A stretch of 64,000 bases of DNA from positions 92,637 to 156,636 of the forward strand of contig JACDFR010000003.1 of the NCBI GenBank assembly GCA_013815685.1. The letters are read 5' to 3'. Of the stretch, positions 9,035 to 19,567 are shown piece after piece; the first letter of the stretch is position 1, and each line of letters begins with the position of its first letter. Under the pieces are notes generated by a model. It was given only the letters and a program-made list of their open reading frames with translations, was not told the DNA's origin and did no database searches. Made by a program: the position numbers and the translations under genes. This DNA is from Ramlibacter sp. (lineage in GTDB: Bacteria > Pseudomonadota > Gammaproteobacteria > Burkholderiales > Burkholderiaceae_C).

Positions 9035-10153
9035 ATGAGTCCTCCCCCGCCCGTGCCGCCCTTGACCTACGAGCAGGCCGGCGTCAACTACGACCTGATC
9101 GATCCGCTGAAAATCGCCGCGCAGCGCGCCGCCGCCCAGACCGCCGTCCACCTGGGCGGCCACGGCTTCGCCGAAGTCGAGGCCTCGCGCGGCGAATCCG
9201 CCTATGTGGTCGACCTCGGAACGATGTACCTCGCCTCCATCGTCGAATGCCTGGGCACCAAGACACTGGTGGCCGACGACATGGCCCGGCTCACCGGCAA
9301 GAGCTACTACGACAGCATCGCGCAGGACACCATCGCGATGGCCGTCAACGACCTGATCACCGTGGGCGCGACCCCGCTCGTGGTCCAGGCCTACTGGGCG
9401 GCCGGCGGTTCGGACTGGTTCAGGGACGCGGCGCGTGCCCAGGCCCTGGTCGCCGGCTGGAAAAAAGCCTGCGACATCTGCCGCGTCGCCTGGGGCGGCG
9501 GCGAAACGCCGGCGCTGGCCGGCATCGTCACCGACGGGCGCGTCGACCTGGCCGCCTCGTGCACAGGCATCGTCAGCCCGAAGAGCCGCCTGTCGCTGGG
9601 GGACAAACTGGGTGCAGGCGATGCGATCGTGCTGCTGGCTTCGAGCGGCATCCATGCCAACGGCCTGTCGCTGGCGCGCAGGCTTGCCGAGCGCCTGCCT
9701 GCCGGCTATGAGACAGACATCGGCGATGGACTGAAATACGGCGAGGCCCTGCTTGCCCCCACGGTGCTTTATTCGCCGGTGACCGAAGCCCTGGCCGCCG
9801 CGGGCATCGTGCCGCACTACAGCGCCAATGTCACCGGCCACGGGTGGCGCAAGCTGATGCGCCATCCCAAGGCGCTGACCTACCGCATCACCGCCCTGCC
9901 CCCAAAAACCGCTGTGCTCGATTTCATGCAGCGCGAATGCGGCCTGGATGACCGTGAAGCCTATGGAACGCTGAATATGGGCGCGGGCTTCGCGCTGTAC
10001 CTTGACGCCGCGCAAGCGGACCATGCGGTCGAGATCGCCCAGGGCCTGCGAGTCGCGGCCCTCGTGGCCGGCCATGTCGAACAAGGGGCCAAGCGAGTCG
10101 TCATCGGGCCGCTGGGCGTCGAATTCGCCGGCGACGAACTGCAGCTGCGCTGA
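9035..10153 (+). CDS. PurM-like AIR synthase-related protein
   Basis: The 372-residue protein has the PurM layout: an N-terminal domain with LTYEQAGVNYDLIDPLK and AMAVNDLITVGATPL-type segments, then a C-terminal PurM_C domain with GDAIVLLASSGIHANGLSLARRL. True PurM (phosphoribosylaminoimidazole synthetase) shares these features but has a distinct N-terminus and is usually about 345 residues. This looks like the longer, diverged paralogue. Function as a purine enzyme is possible; an ATP-binding relative of unknown substrate is equally possible. Confidence 0.7.
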   Translation: MSPPPPVPPLTYEQAGVNYDLIDPLKIAAQRAAAQTAVHLGGHGFAEVEASRGESAYVVDLGTMYLASIVECLGTKTLVADDMARLTGKSYYDSIAQDTIAMAVNDLITVGATPLVVQAYWAAGGSDWFRDAARAQALVAGWKKACDICRVAWGGGETPALAGIVTDGRVDLAASCTGIVSPKSRLSLGDKLGAGDAIVLLASSGIHANGLSLARRLAERLPAGYETDIGDGLKYGEALLAPTVLYSPVTEALAAAGIVPHYSANVTGHGWRKLMRHPKALTYRITALPPKTAVLDFMQRECGLDDREAYGTLNMGAGFALYLDAAQADHAVEIAQGLRVAALVAGHVEQGAKRVVIGPLGVEFAGDELQLR

Positions 10154-10155
10154 AT

Positions 10156-12120
<1,965 letters not shown>

Positions 12121-12139
12121 TCACAGGGCCCACTTCCGG

Positions 12140-12595
12140 TCAATAGCGGGACGGGTCGTCCGGAAAGCGGTCGTGCCGGTTGCGCACACCGTCCCCATCG
12201 CGGTCGCGGTCGTCCTGGTTCATGACGCCGTCTCCGTCGAGGTCGCCATACGGCCCATACAGGCGTGCAAAGCGACGCTGGTTGCGCGGGCTGTCAGGAT
12301 CGTGGATGTTGGCGATGCCGTCGCGGTCATGGTCGCCATAGGGGCCGCGGCGTTCCCAGCCTTGATCGTGATAGCGCCTGCCCTCGTCATGCCGGTACTG
12401 GCCATAAGCCGGCGCAGGCTCGACGTACACGGGGCGCGGCTGAACATACACTGGGGCTGGCTCGACATAGACGGGGGCGGCTTGGACCCCGATCGAGAAA
12501 TACACGTCGCTTCGGGCGTGCGCGGAGGCCGCGCCGAAAACGGCAAAGGCCAGGGCGGCTCCCGCGAGGACCTTGGACGACAGGTAAGATTTCAT
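12140..12595 (-). CDS. Small exported protein with calcium-loop (thrombospondin type 3-like) repeats
   Basis: The 151-residue product has a signal peptide (about 1-28, ending ASAHA) and then a PVYVEPAP-type proline/tyrosine repeat at about residues 38-62. Three Asp-rich loops of the form DxDxDGxxNxxD follow: DHDRDGIANIHD, DLDGDGVMNQDD and DRDGDGVRNRHD. Such loops bind calcium in thrombospondin type 3 repeats. Start ATG 12595 is preceded by a GGAG-like site. It converges on the ABC-F gene 20 bp away. Function unknown; a periplasmic or surface Ca2+-binding protein is inferred. Confidence 0.7.
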   Translation of the reverse strand: MKSYLSSKVLAGAALAFAVFGAASAHARSDVYFSIGVQAAPVYVEPAPVYVQPRPVYVEPAPAYGQYRHDEGRRYHDQGWERRGPYGDHDRDGIANIHDPDSPRNQRRFARLYGPYGDLDGDGVMNQDDRDRDGDGVRNRHDRFPDDPSRY

Positions 12596-12732
12596 GATGG
12601 CTCCTTGGTTGGCATGACTAAATGGTGCGACCCTGTGGATGAACGCAACCTGAACAGACGCGAGGCGGGCCGATACGCGTTGCAAGAGGTTGTGAATGCG
12701 TGCACCGGGTCTCGAACGAGACAGCCATGGCG

Positions 12733-13095
12733 TCAAGAATCGGTGAGTGCAGCCGGCGATGCGTCGATCAGGATGATCCTGACCTCACCTTCGGGAGTGA
12801 CCACCTTCACGCGCCACACCGGACCCCACGCCCACTCGGATTTTTCCACCGACAACACTCGCCCGTTACTCATGCGCTGGGCGGCGGCGGCGGCATCGTG
12901 CCGGCTGAGGCCGGCCCAGGCGGGAGCCGATAGCGCCAAAAGAATCGCAAAAATCGGGATGATGAGCAAGCTCATGTGCAGAGGAAGCAGCCACAGCCTG
13001 CGTTTCATCGTGACACCGCGCGCAGGATTCGCCAGTCGCGGGGTGAAGCCCGACGGCTGTGATCGCAAGCAGAGAAACAGGGCAAGGCGTTTCAT
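12733..13095 (-). CDS. Small exported PepSY-like protein
   Basis: From the second methionine (13008) the product reads MKRRLWLLPLHMSLLIIPIF..., a good signal peptide, followed by SRHDAAAAAQRMSNGRVLSVEKSE, a PepSY-type amphipathic helix and strand, and a VWRVKVVTPEGEVRIILID strand. ATG 13095 has a much better ribosome binding site (GAGGAG, 6 bases away) but adds 29 residues before the signal peptide, so the true start could be 13008. PepSY proteins commonly sit near two-component genes or act as periplasmic protease inhibitors; here the role is unknown. Confidence 0.6.
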   Translation of the reverse strand: MKRLALFLCLRSQPSGFTPRLANPARGVTMKRRLWLLPLHMSLLIIPIFAILLALSAPAWAGLSRHDAAAAAQRMSNGRVLSVEKSEWAWGPVWRVKVVTPEGEVRIILIDASPAALTDS

Positions 13096-13169
13096 TGAAG
13101 GCTCCTCGGGGTCGGTATGGAGCACATCTTGCCTGCGCCTACATGAACGCCAACTGAACGAATCAACGC

Positions 13170-13436
13170 CTAGTGCTTCACCCCGCGAACTCTCATGAGC
13201 GCATACATGTCCATGCGAGCTTGGGCCAGCAGCTTCTTGAGCTTGGCGTATTCAATCTCCAGTTCACGCAGCCGCTTGGCGTCGGGCACGTCCATGCCGC
13301 TGTACCTGGCGCGCCATTTGTAGAAGGTGGCGTTGCTGAAGCCGCCCTTGCGGCACAGCTCCCTGATCGGCACGCCGGCCTCGGCCTGCTTGATGAACCC
13401 GATGATCTGTTCTTCCGTGAATCTGCTCTTTCTCAT
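13170..13436 (-). mobile_element. IS3-family transposase OrfA remnant
   Basis: MRKSRFTEEQIIGFIKQAEA and the following helix-turn-helix (PIRELCRKGGFSNATFYKWR) are the standard IS3-type OrfA start, with the usual leucine-rich coil RLRELEIEYAKLKKLLAQ. The last 20 residues diverge (ARMDMYALMRVRGVKH) and no OrfB with a DDE domain follows. The element is therefore truncated. It lies immediately downstream of the seven-gene operon and probably marks one end of the acquired segment. Confidence 0.85.
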
Positions 13437-13504
13437 GCCCATCATGCCGGCCATGCTCGTGGTCGACGGACTTCCTGGCATTACACGTACCGCCAACGAC
13501 GATG

Positions 13505-14842
13505 TCACTGAAGCGATTGGACGGCGGTCAATGCCCGTTCGATATCATCCTCGCTATTGACAATGCCCGCCGAAAATCGGGCGCAGGGTACGCCATAAGG
13601 TGAGCCGCTCGCAATCACGCCAACTTGCCGAAGCCGCTGCACGACTTCTCGGGGAGGAACGCCGATGACGTCGAAGGACACAAAGCCCGCCGACAGTTCA
13701 GGGCGTTGCGGCGAGTGAAGGCGGACGAGCTTCATCCCCGCGAGCCCTTCTTTCAGCCAGCCGTTGAGCTCGAGAATGCGATTGGACACGCGCGTCCTGC
13801 CGATTCGCTCGTGGAAACGGAAAGCCTCGGCGACAGCCCAGAGATGCTCGTAGGCCAAAAATCCCCCGGGACTGAGCCAGGAGGCTTCCGTGGGGCCTTT
13901 CGGCGCGCGTGACTCGCGCCAGGCGTTGCTTGGCTCCCTGGCCATCAGCGACGGAATCGTGGCCTGCACGAGTGCCCAGCTGCTGGCCTTTCCCCACACG
14001 ATACCGGTTCCATGAGGACCCAGGATCCACTTGTGCGTGCCGGCGGCGAAAAAATCGCAGCCCATGTCCGCCACGTTCTCATCGAGCACTCCAAAGCCGT
14101 GCACGCCGTCTACCACGAGGATGATGCGATCAGCGTCGCTTCGCCCTTCGTTCACAGGCTTGAGCGCTGCGGAAACCGCTGTGACCGGCAGCACCACACC
14201 CATTGCGGAATGCACCCATGTCATCGCCAAGACACGCGTCTCCGGCCGGATGGCCTTGATGAGCCTGTCCACCATTTCGCCAACCGACGCCTTCGGACTT
14301 TCCTCATAGAGGCGGACCTGGCGCATGGTTCCCCCCCACTTCTGCGTCGCCAGGCGTATCGCCTCGTAGTGCGGGTAGAACTCATGCGTCGAGGTAAGAA
14401 TTTCCTGGCCGGCGCGCAGGGCCAAGCCGTTGTAGATCAAGGACAGGCCCAGCGTCGTGTTGCCTGTCAGCGCGATCTCATCGGCCGACCCACCGACGTA
14501 TTTATGAATCTGGTTGACGACATGCCGCCACAGCGCCTGTTCAGGTTTCGCGAACATGTTGTCGTTGAGAAAAGAGTGGGGATCGTTGTCCAATGCATTT
14601 CGATAATGGTCGATCGAGTCACGCACCGGCTTCGGATAAGAAGCCAGATAAAAGTTGGCAAGGTGCGCCAGACGCCGATCGAGATTGAACTGCCCCCGGA
14701 TTGATGCCCAGTCCATCGGGTCATAAGCGTGGACGGCCTCGAAAATCTGGGTGGAAGCCGCGGCGGCATACCCACCAGTCGAGGTACTTGAGGAAGATTT
14801 GCCGGCACTTTGCTGGCCGAGCTCAACGTTCAGCGTCTCCAT
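13505..14842 (-). CDS. Class V aminotransferase-fold PLP enzyme (isopenicillin-N-epimerase-like)
   Basis: The 445-residue product is of the aminotransferase class V / cysteine desulfurase-like fold. The PLP lysine is in FFAAGTHKWILGPHGTG, the metal-free PLP-aspartate region is VVDGVHGFG, and TGNTTLGLSL contacts the phosphate. No catalytic cysteine loop typical of desulfurases is evident, so an epimerase, lyase or kynureninase-like reaction is more likely. Start ATG 14842 follows GGAGG at 7 bases. It is the last gene of the island operon, after the MFS gene by 37 bp. The substrate is unknown; it probably acts on the same amino-acid-derived metabolite as its neighbours. Confidence 0.85.
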   Translation of the reverse strand: METLNVELGQQSAGKSSSSTSTGGYAAAASTQIFEAVHAYDPMDWASIRGQFNLDRRLAHLANFYLASYPKPVRDSIDHYRNALDNDPHSFLNDNMFAKPEQALWRHVVNQIHKYVGGSADEIALTGNTTLGLSLIYNGLALRAGQEILTSTHEFYPHYEAIRLATQKWGGTMRQVRLYEESPKASVGEMVDRLIKAIRPETRVLAMTWVHSAMGVVLPVTAVSAALKPVNEGRSDADRIILVVDGVHGFGVLDENVADMGCDFFAAGTHKWILGPHGTGIVWGKASSWALVQATIPSLMAREPSNAWRESRAPKGPTEASWLSPGGFLAYEHLWAVAEAFRFHERIGRTRVSNRILELNGWLKEGLAGMKLVRLHSPQRPELSAGFVSFDVIGVPPREVVQRLRQVGVIASGSPYGVPCARFSAGIVNSEDDIERALTAVQSLQ

Positions 14843-14879
14843 TTCATACCTCCGGTGCAGTGGATCTCTGATGGCCGCC

Positions 14880-16100
14880 TTAGGGAGCCGCTCGTGCAAC
14901 AGCAGGAGTCAGCGCATTGCGCGTCAAGGCCCAAAAAATGAGTGCAGACACGCTGATCCCCAGGCCCAGCCAGCAGACTCCGGCCCATCCAGCGTGCGAA
15001 AAAGTGTAGGTCGCAGCGATCGCCCCCAACCCAAGGCCCGCGGCATAGAAAAGCATGTAGCAGCCGACGAGACGGCTGTGCATTTCAGGGCGGGTCTTGA
15101 AAATCATGCTTTGGTTGATGACGTGGACCGCTTGCCCGCCCAAGTCCAGGAGCACGATCCCGACACAGAGCACAACCAATGAGTGGGGAAGCAGGGCAAT
15201 CGGTGCCCACGCCACGACCATGCACAGCAGGGCCAGAAAGGTGGTTCGCTCGCCCAGCCCCCTGTCGGCCAGCCGTCCCGCACGCGCAGCAGCCAGAGCA
15301 CCTGCAATGCCCACAAAGCCAAATGCGCCGATGGCAGTGTGCGATAACTGGTAAGGCTCGGCTCGCAGCGGAAGAACGAGCGCGCTCCAGAATGCGCCGA
15401 AGGCGGCAAAGATCATCATCCCGAGGACGCCACGGACCTGGAGCACGCGTTCGCTCGCCAGGAGGTCGAACATCGAAGCAAGCAGCTGGGAGTACCTGAG
15501 TTTGACCGGGGCTAGCGACAGCCGGGGAAGCGAACGCACGAATACCATCAGCATGACGGCCGCGAGCCCGGCGGAAACTACGAATACGGCACGCCACCCA
15601 GCTATATCGGCGACGATGCCTGAAAGCGAACGGGCACCCAGGACACCCACCAGAACGCCGCTCTGAATCGTTCCGATGATCCGGCCCCGCTCGGACGGCG
15701 TGGAAAGAGTGGCCGCATAGGCAATGATGCCCTGTGTTACCGCGGTACCCAGGAGGCCAAGACCTGCCATCCCGATTAGAAGAAGCAATGGGCTCGATGA
15801 CACCGAAATCACCAGCAAAACGAAAGCCAGCAGCGCCAATTCCGCGCACAGAAGCACCTTCCGGTTCAGCAAGTCCCCGAGAGGAACTACAAATAGCAGA
15901 GCGAGAGCGCAGCCTGCCTGGGTGGCCGTGATGACGCCGCCCACCGCGGCGTTCGAGATGCTGAACTCCTGCGCGACGACATCGAGCAGGGGCTGCACGT
16001 AATAGACATTGGCAACACTTGTCGCCGCGCAGGCAGCCATGATCAGCAAGGCCGCTTGCGATAGGACCGACATGGGTTCAGGTCGTGCGGTGTGTTCCAT
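14880..16100 (-). CDS. MFS transporter (drug/metabolite exporter type)
   Basis: The 406-residue protein has about 12 hydrophobic segments and MFS loop motifs: PLGDLLNRKVLL after helix 2 (motif A) and a related GRLADRGLGERTT between helices 8 and 9. The YYVQPLLDVVAQEFSI start resembles proton-driven exporters of the AraJ/YnfM group. Position inside a putative biosynthetic operon suggests product export and self-resistance. Start ATG 16100 is preceded by GGGGAGG; ATG 16073 (MSVLSQ) is an alternative. Confidence 0.88.
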   Translation of the reverse strand: MEHTARPEPMSVLSQAALLIMAACAATSVANVYYVQPLLDVVAQEFSISNAAVGGVITATQAGCALALLFVVPLGDLLNRKVLLCAELALLAFVLLVISVSSSPLLLLIGMAGLGLLGTAVTQGIIAYAATLSTPSERGRIIGTIQSGVLVGVLGARSLSGIVADIAGWRAVFVVSAGLAAVMLMVFVRSLPRLSLAPVKLRYSQLLASMFDLLASERVLQVRGVLGMMIFAAFGAFWSALVLPLRAEPYQLSHTAIGAFGFVGIAGALAAARAGRLADRGLGERTTFLALLCMVVAWAPIALLPHSLVVLCVGIVLLDLGGQAVHVINQSMIFKTRPEMHSRLVGCYMLFYAAGLGLGAIAATYTFSHAGWAGVCWLGLGISVSALIFWALTRNALTPAVARAAP

Positions 16101-16158
16101 AATCCTCCCCGGCGGTTGCAACATGCAATCACATTCCATTCTAGAGGGGCATCAACGG

Positions 16159-17508
16159 CTACCCCTGGTACCCGCTGACGTACGACTCGATGAGCCGAGC
16201 ACCGACGTGTAGTGCCTCAACAGGAATTCTTTCATCGGTTCCGTGAATCAAGGCCATGTAGGCCATGCCCTTGGGCATCGCAACAGGAAGAAATCCATAC
16301 GTCTGGATATCGAGCCGGTTGAAATGCCGTGCATCCGTGGTTCCAGGCAGCAGCATCGGGACGGGGATTACGCCGGGGTACTCCTTACGCAAAAGGGCTT
16401 CCAGCCGTTCGTACTGGCTCATGTCCGTTTCGGACTTTTGCCTCGGCTGCGCGTGCACCGTGAATTTTGTGCCGAAGGGCGCCAGTTTCCTGAGCCGTTC
16501 CAATATATTCTCAAGACTGTCTCCCGGCACCAGACGCGCATCCATCTCGACCACGGCGATGCTGGGAACGACATTGCGTTTTGTTCCGCACTGAATCATC
16601 GTCACGGTGACTGAGGAAGCCATGCAAGACGACAGTGCTGAAGCCCTGTCCCCCAGCACCCGAATAATCAGGGGAGCAACTTTCGGAATGCCCAGCAGGC
16701 GAAGGGCGGCCGAAGCAACAGGGCCCACGCTGGAAGCCATCGTCCGCAGCATGCGTTTTGTCGGTACCGTTTCGACGATGGGAAAGACCAGACTCGACAC
16801 CTTCTGCACGAACCTGGCTGCCGACACGGCGGCATTGGCAGTCCCCTTCAGGGCGGCATGACCGCCGGCCTCGAAGATGTTCGCGGTTATACCGACGAAC
16901 TGGCGTTCGTCGACTTGAATAGGAACGAACCTGCTGCCGAACAGGTCGAAACTGAACCCGCCAAACTCTCCTATCGCGTGTCTCACCCCAGCGAACAGCT
17001 CGGGGTGGTCGTCAACGAGAAAGCCGGCTCCGTTCTGGCCGCCAGTCTCCTCGTCGCAGAGCACGCACAAGACCACATCCCCGGGAGGGGGGCTGTCCCG
17101 CATCGCGACAAACGCCGCGATCAGCATTGCAAGCCCGCCCTTCATGTCCAGGGCACCCCGGCCCCATATGAACCCATCCTTCATGAGCCCCGCGAAGGGA
17201 TCGACTGTCCATCTCTGGCCCGAAACGGGAACCACGTCGATGTGGCCGGTCAATAGCAAGGGGGGAGCAACCCCACGGCCGGGCAGCCTGGCCACAAGGT
17301 TCGGGCGCATGGCATCGCGGGCATATATCGTGCTGTCGATGCCAAGCAGGCCCAACACTTCCTGGATGAAACCCACACAAGCGCGCACGTCTCCGGGGGG
17401 ATTTTCCGTGGGAAACCTGATCAGCTCCTGAAGCAGGACAACCGGATCGACCAGATTGCCACGGATGCAGCCGGTTACTGCCAAAGAGGACTGAAGCGCT
17501 GCGTTCAT
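16159..17508 (-). CDS. M20-family metallohydrolase (ArgE/DapE-like deacylase)
   Basis: The 449-residue product is a dizinc M20 peptidase/deacylase. Motifs in order are LLTGHIDVVPV (His, Asp), GRGALDMKGG (bridging Asp), CDEETGGQNG (Glu pair) and a C-terminal LIHGTDERIPVEAL (His). Family members remove acyl or amino-acyl groups from amino acids. The neighbouring N-acyltransferase makes an acyl-protected intermediate that is later deacylated an attractive idea, but that is inference. Overlaps the ferredoxin gene by 4 bases. Confidence 0.88.
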   Translation of the reverse strand: MNAALQSSLAVTGCIRGNLVDPVVLLQELIRFPTENPPGDVRACVGFIQEVLGLLGIDSTIYARDAMRPNLVARLPGRGVAPPLLLTGHIDVVPVSGQRWTVDPFAGLMKDGFIWGRGALDMKGGLAMLIAAFVAMRDSPPPGDVVLCVLCDEETGGQNGAGFLVDDHPELFAGVRHAIGEFGGFSFDLFGSRFVPIQVDERQFVGITANIFEAGGHAALKGTANAAVSAARFVQKVSSLVFPIVETVPTKRMLRTMASSVGPVASAALRLLGIPKVAPLIIRVLGDRASALSSCMASSVTVTMIQCGTKRNVVPSIAVVEMDARLVPGDSLENILERLRKLAPFGTKFTVHAQPRQKSETDMSQYERLEALLRKEYPGVIPVPMLLPGTTDARHFNRLDIQTYGFLPVAMPKGMAYMALIHGTDERIPVEALHVGARLIESYVSGYQG

Positions 17509-17804
17509 AGAGAGGGTCCCGTGTACGGTTGCGTGTCCGAATAGGAGATCAGCATGTCGGTGAGCGGCCGTGTACAGCAAACGAAGACAATATCCCCGCG
17601 GGCGAATTTCGCGTTCACCGGCGTGTTCAGGCGTATGAATTCCCCCTGGACGACGCGGCACCTGCACCTGGTGCATTTCCCGGCGCCGCAACCGTAGGGC
17701 ACCGTGATTCCGCTCTGCAACGCCCCGTCCAGCAATGTCTGATCGGGGCGGCACGAGAAGATCTTGACTTCGGGTTGGAGAATAGTCACCGTGAAAGCGC
17801 GCAT
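17505..17804 (-). CDS. [2Fe-2S] ferredoxin
   Basis: The 99-residue product is a plant-type 2Fe-2S ferredoxin. Cluster ligands are visible as CGAGKCTRC (with a preceding YGCGAG) and a distal FVCCTRP cysteine near residue 76. It is a single domain with no reductase attached. Tight placement 4 bp downstream of the P-loop gene and overlapping the M20 gene suggests it feeds electrons to an oxygenase in the operon, most plausibly the diiron protein. Confidence 0.9.
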   Translation of the reverse strand: MRAFTVTILQPEVKIFSCRPDQTLLDGALQSGITVPYGCGAGKCTRCRCRVVQGEFIRLNTPVNAKFARGDIVFVCCTRPLTDMLISYSDTQPYTGPSL

Positions 17805-17808
17805 GGGG

Positions 17809-18696
17809 TTAACTGACGGCTAGCGATTCCAGCAGGGAGGTCATGGCTTCATCAAACCCGGCGTCGATCATGCTTGGAAGCAGCGGCGGGATAGCCACTT
17901 CGGCAAGCACTTTCTGTTTCTCCACGACCTGCGAAGTCCGTATCAAGGAAAAGTTTTTCCACACCGCATGCTCTCTCGGTTCATGGTCTTTCGCCCAGTT
18001 CGAATCCAGATCGATCTCCTGTGTTGCGATGAAGTTCTCTCGATAAAGTGGTCCATCGTAGAGTTGCAGGTAGCCGTGGTTGACGGCAACTACATAGTCG
18101 AATTGGTTCAAGCCGAGCCATGGCATCGCGGAAAAGCCCGAGCTTTCGTACACGACGTTGTCGTACTCCGCAAGTATCCTGCGATGAGCTTGCGCAATCG
18201 AATCGGGGAGGTACTTGGCGACCATGAGGTTCAGCTCCTGGAGAGAGGAGAAATCGTAGACGGTGACGCCGTCGCTTGAAGCGAGCTTTTCGAAGTGACG
18301 CTCCAAGCCCAGGCCGGCGATCCGCCGCCGATCCAGCGCGAGGACGTGCCTTGCCGGATCGCCGCCCATCGTGCACCGCGCGGCGATCGTTGGACAGTAC
18401 TCACCCTTGTGATCATGGCGTGCTGGGGCAACGAGGCGCAACGCCGGTGATATCGTTTCTTCAGGAAACGGAGACCCGGCCTCGCGGCACAGCAGATATG
18501 CATCATTCCCATACAACCTGCCCTCCCCAAGTGCACGGGCCACGTTCGGCCAGTCCTTGTACAGCCAGAACTCTCCGGCAGGCTTGAACGGACTGACCCG
18601 CAGTCCTCGGCCCAGTAAGACCCTGATGGCCGACCGGGCTGCAGTCGTTTTTCCGGCATCGGACATAGCAAGTGATGCGACCAGGAGTCTGGGCAT
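17809..18696 (-). CDS. P-loop ATPase resembling dethiobiotin synthetase/amidoligase fold
   Basis: The 295-residue product begins MPRLLVASLAMSDAGKTTAA, with a deviant Walker A (SDAGKTT) of the SIMIBI/dethiobiotin-synthetase type, then GLRVSPFKPAG, the substrate-lysine region of those ligases. VVYESSGFSAMP at about residue 188 resembles the EGAGG-type segment. In this fold the enzymes activate carboxylates with ATP or transfer amides. I do not recognise the exact family. GGAG lies 6 bases upstream of ATG 18696. Confidence 0.6.
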   Translation of the reverse strand: MPRLLVASLAMSDAGKTTAARSAIRVLLGRGLRVSPFKPAGEFWLYKDWPNVARALGEGRLYGNDAYLLCREAGSPFPEETISPALRLVAPARHDHKGEYCPTIAARCTMGGDPARHVLALDRRRIAGLGLERHFEKLASSDGVTVYDFSSLQELNLMVAKYLPDSIAQAHRRILAEYDNVVYESSGFSAMPWLGLNQFDYVVAVNHGYLQLYDGPLYRENFIATQEIDLDSNWAKDHEPREHAVWKNFSLIRTSQVVEKQKVLAEVAIPPLLPSMIDAGFDEAMTSLLESLAVS

Positions 18697-18744
18697 GACG
18701 ATCTCCAGTAAGTGATCTGCAAGTCTGTGAAATGGGTTCGCCGC

Positions 18745-19431
18745 CTATATCCGCTTCGGGTGCTTGGCGACACCCGCGGATCCACGGAACTTGGTATTGC
18801 GCCACAGCCGCGGTCCGATTTTGGCCGCGTGTTTTGCAATGCTGCCCGACACGATGGTGTAGCCGCCGCGATTCCGATGCGGAATCTGAAAGCTGCCGGC
18901 CACCGGGCGTGAGGCCGGCGATTCGGGCAATGCGACATACGCGAAATATCTCGTTATCCCGGTCAAGGCGAGGTAGATACCGCCGAAGAGGAGCAAGCCG
19001 TTCGTTACCTTCCTGTCCGGCCTGGAACTCACGAGCCGGCTTACTTCGACGGTCCGCTTCAGAGAGTGCGTCCCCAGGTTGGCGGTCAGGAAGTTCTCAG
19101 TGACGAAATCGAGGACTTCGAATGGATGGGGAACCGCGCGGACGGCAGCGAAAATTTCATCCTCGGCCGAGCGCAACTCGGCTACGAAAGCCGTGGCAGT
19201 GCGATCAAAGCGGTCCAGGCCGTTGCCGTCCAGCTCGTCTATCAGATAGGCGGATTTTGCGTTCCGGTAGACGTCGCAGCGAAGCCTTCCAATGTTCGCG
19301 AGCGTCCGCGGATCTCGTGATATCCGGTATCGCACATCCGTCCTCCGGGCTGTGCACAGGAGATAGGTGTCCGCGCACACGGCGGCCACATACTCGGCAA
19401 TGGTCGATAGAGCTAATGAAGCGGGGCGCAT
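18745..19431 (-). CDS. GNAT-fold N-acyltransferase, autoinducer-synthase/FeeM-like
   Basis: The 228-residue product contains RISRDPRTLANIGRLRCDVY, the N-terminal pattern of the acyl-homoserine-lactone synthase and N-acyl amino acid synthase group. The conserved EVSRLVSSRPDRKVTNGLLL segment follows, where the acyl carrier or CoA binds. These enzymes transfer a fatty acyl group to an amino-acid amine. The C-terminal 50 residues are basic and weakly conserved. Start ATG 19431 follows GAGGTGA. The substrate is not predictable; the subfamily call rests on a few motifs. Confidence 0.55.
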   Translation of the reverse strand: MRPASLALSTIAEYVAAVCADTYLLCTARRTDVRYRISRDPRTLANIGRLRCDVYRNAKSAYLIDELDGNGLDRFDRTATAFVAELRSAEDEIFAAVRAVPHPFEVLDFVTENFLTANLGTHSLKRTVEVSRLVSSRPDRKVTNGLLLFGGIYLALTGITRYFAYVALPESPASRPVAGSFQIPHRNRGGYTIVSGSIAKHAAKIGPRLWRNTKFRGSAGVAKHPKRI

Positions 19432-19530
19432 TGGATGTCACCTCAGGGGTTGATCCCATTCGCCGACGGCAAATCCGCTCGCGACGCGAGCTGGAGCCGG
19501 GCAGAGCGGACAGGAATGCTGTTCGGAAGC

Positions 19531-19554
19531 GGTACGCGGCCCTGGGCCCGTACC
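19531..19554. promoter_or_regulatory. Strong hairpin in the gap between the diiron and acyltransferase genes
   Basis: GGTACG at the left and CGTACC at the right enclose near-complementary CGGCCC and GGGCC arms around a one- to three-base loop. No T-run follows on the minus strand. It may be an mRNA processing or attenuation structure within the 136-bp gap of the operon, or a remnant repeat. Confidence 0.4.
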
Positions 19555-19567
19555 TTGGGGATGCGAT

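Noticed and set aside
7709..10084. 791-residue minus-strand ORF
   Set aside because: Shadow of the Cys/Met PLP enzyme and the PurM-like gene; composition only.
17853..17900. Second start or small ORF at the 3' end of the P-loop gene
   Set aside because: No ribosome binding site and no conserved sequence; it lies inside the P-loop frame.
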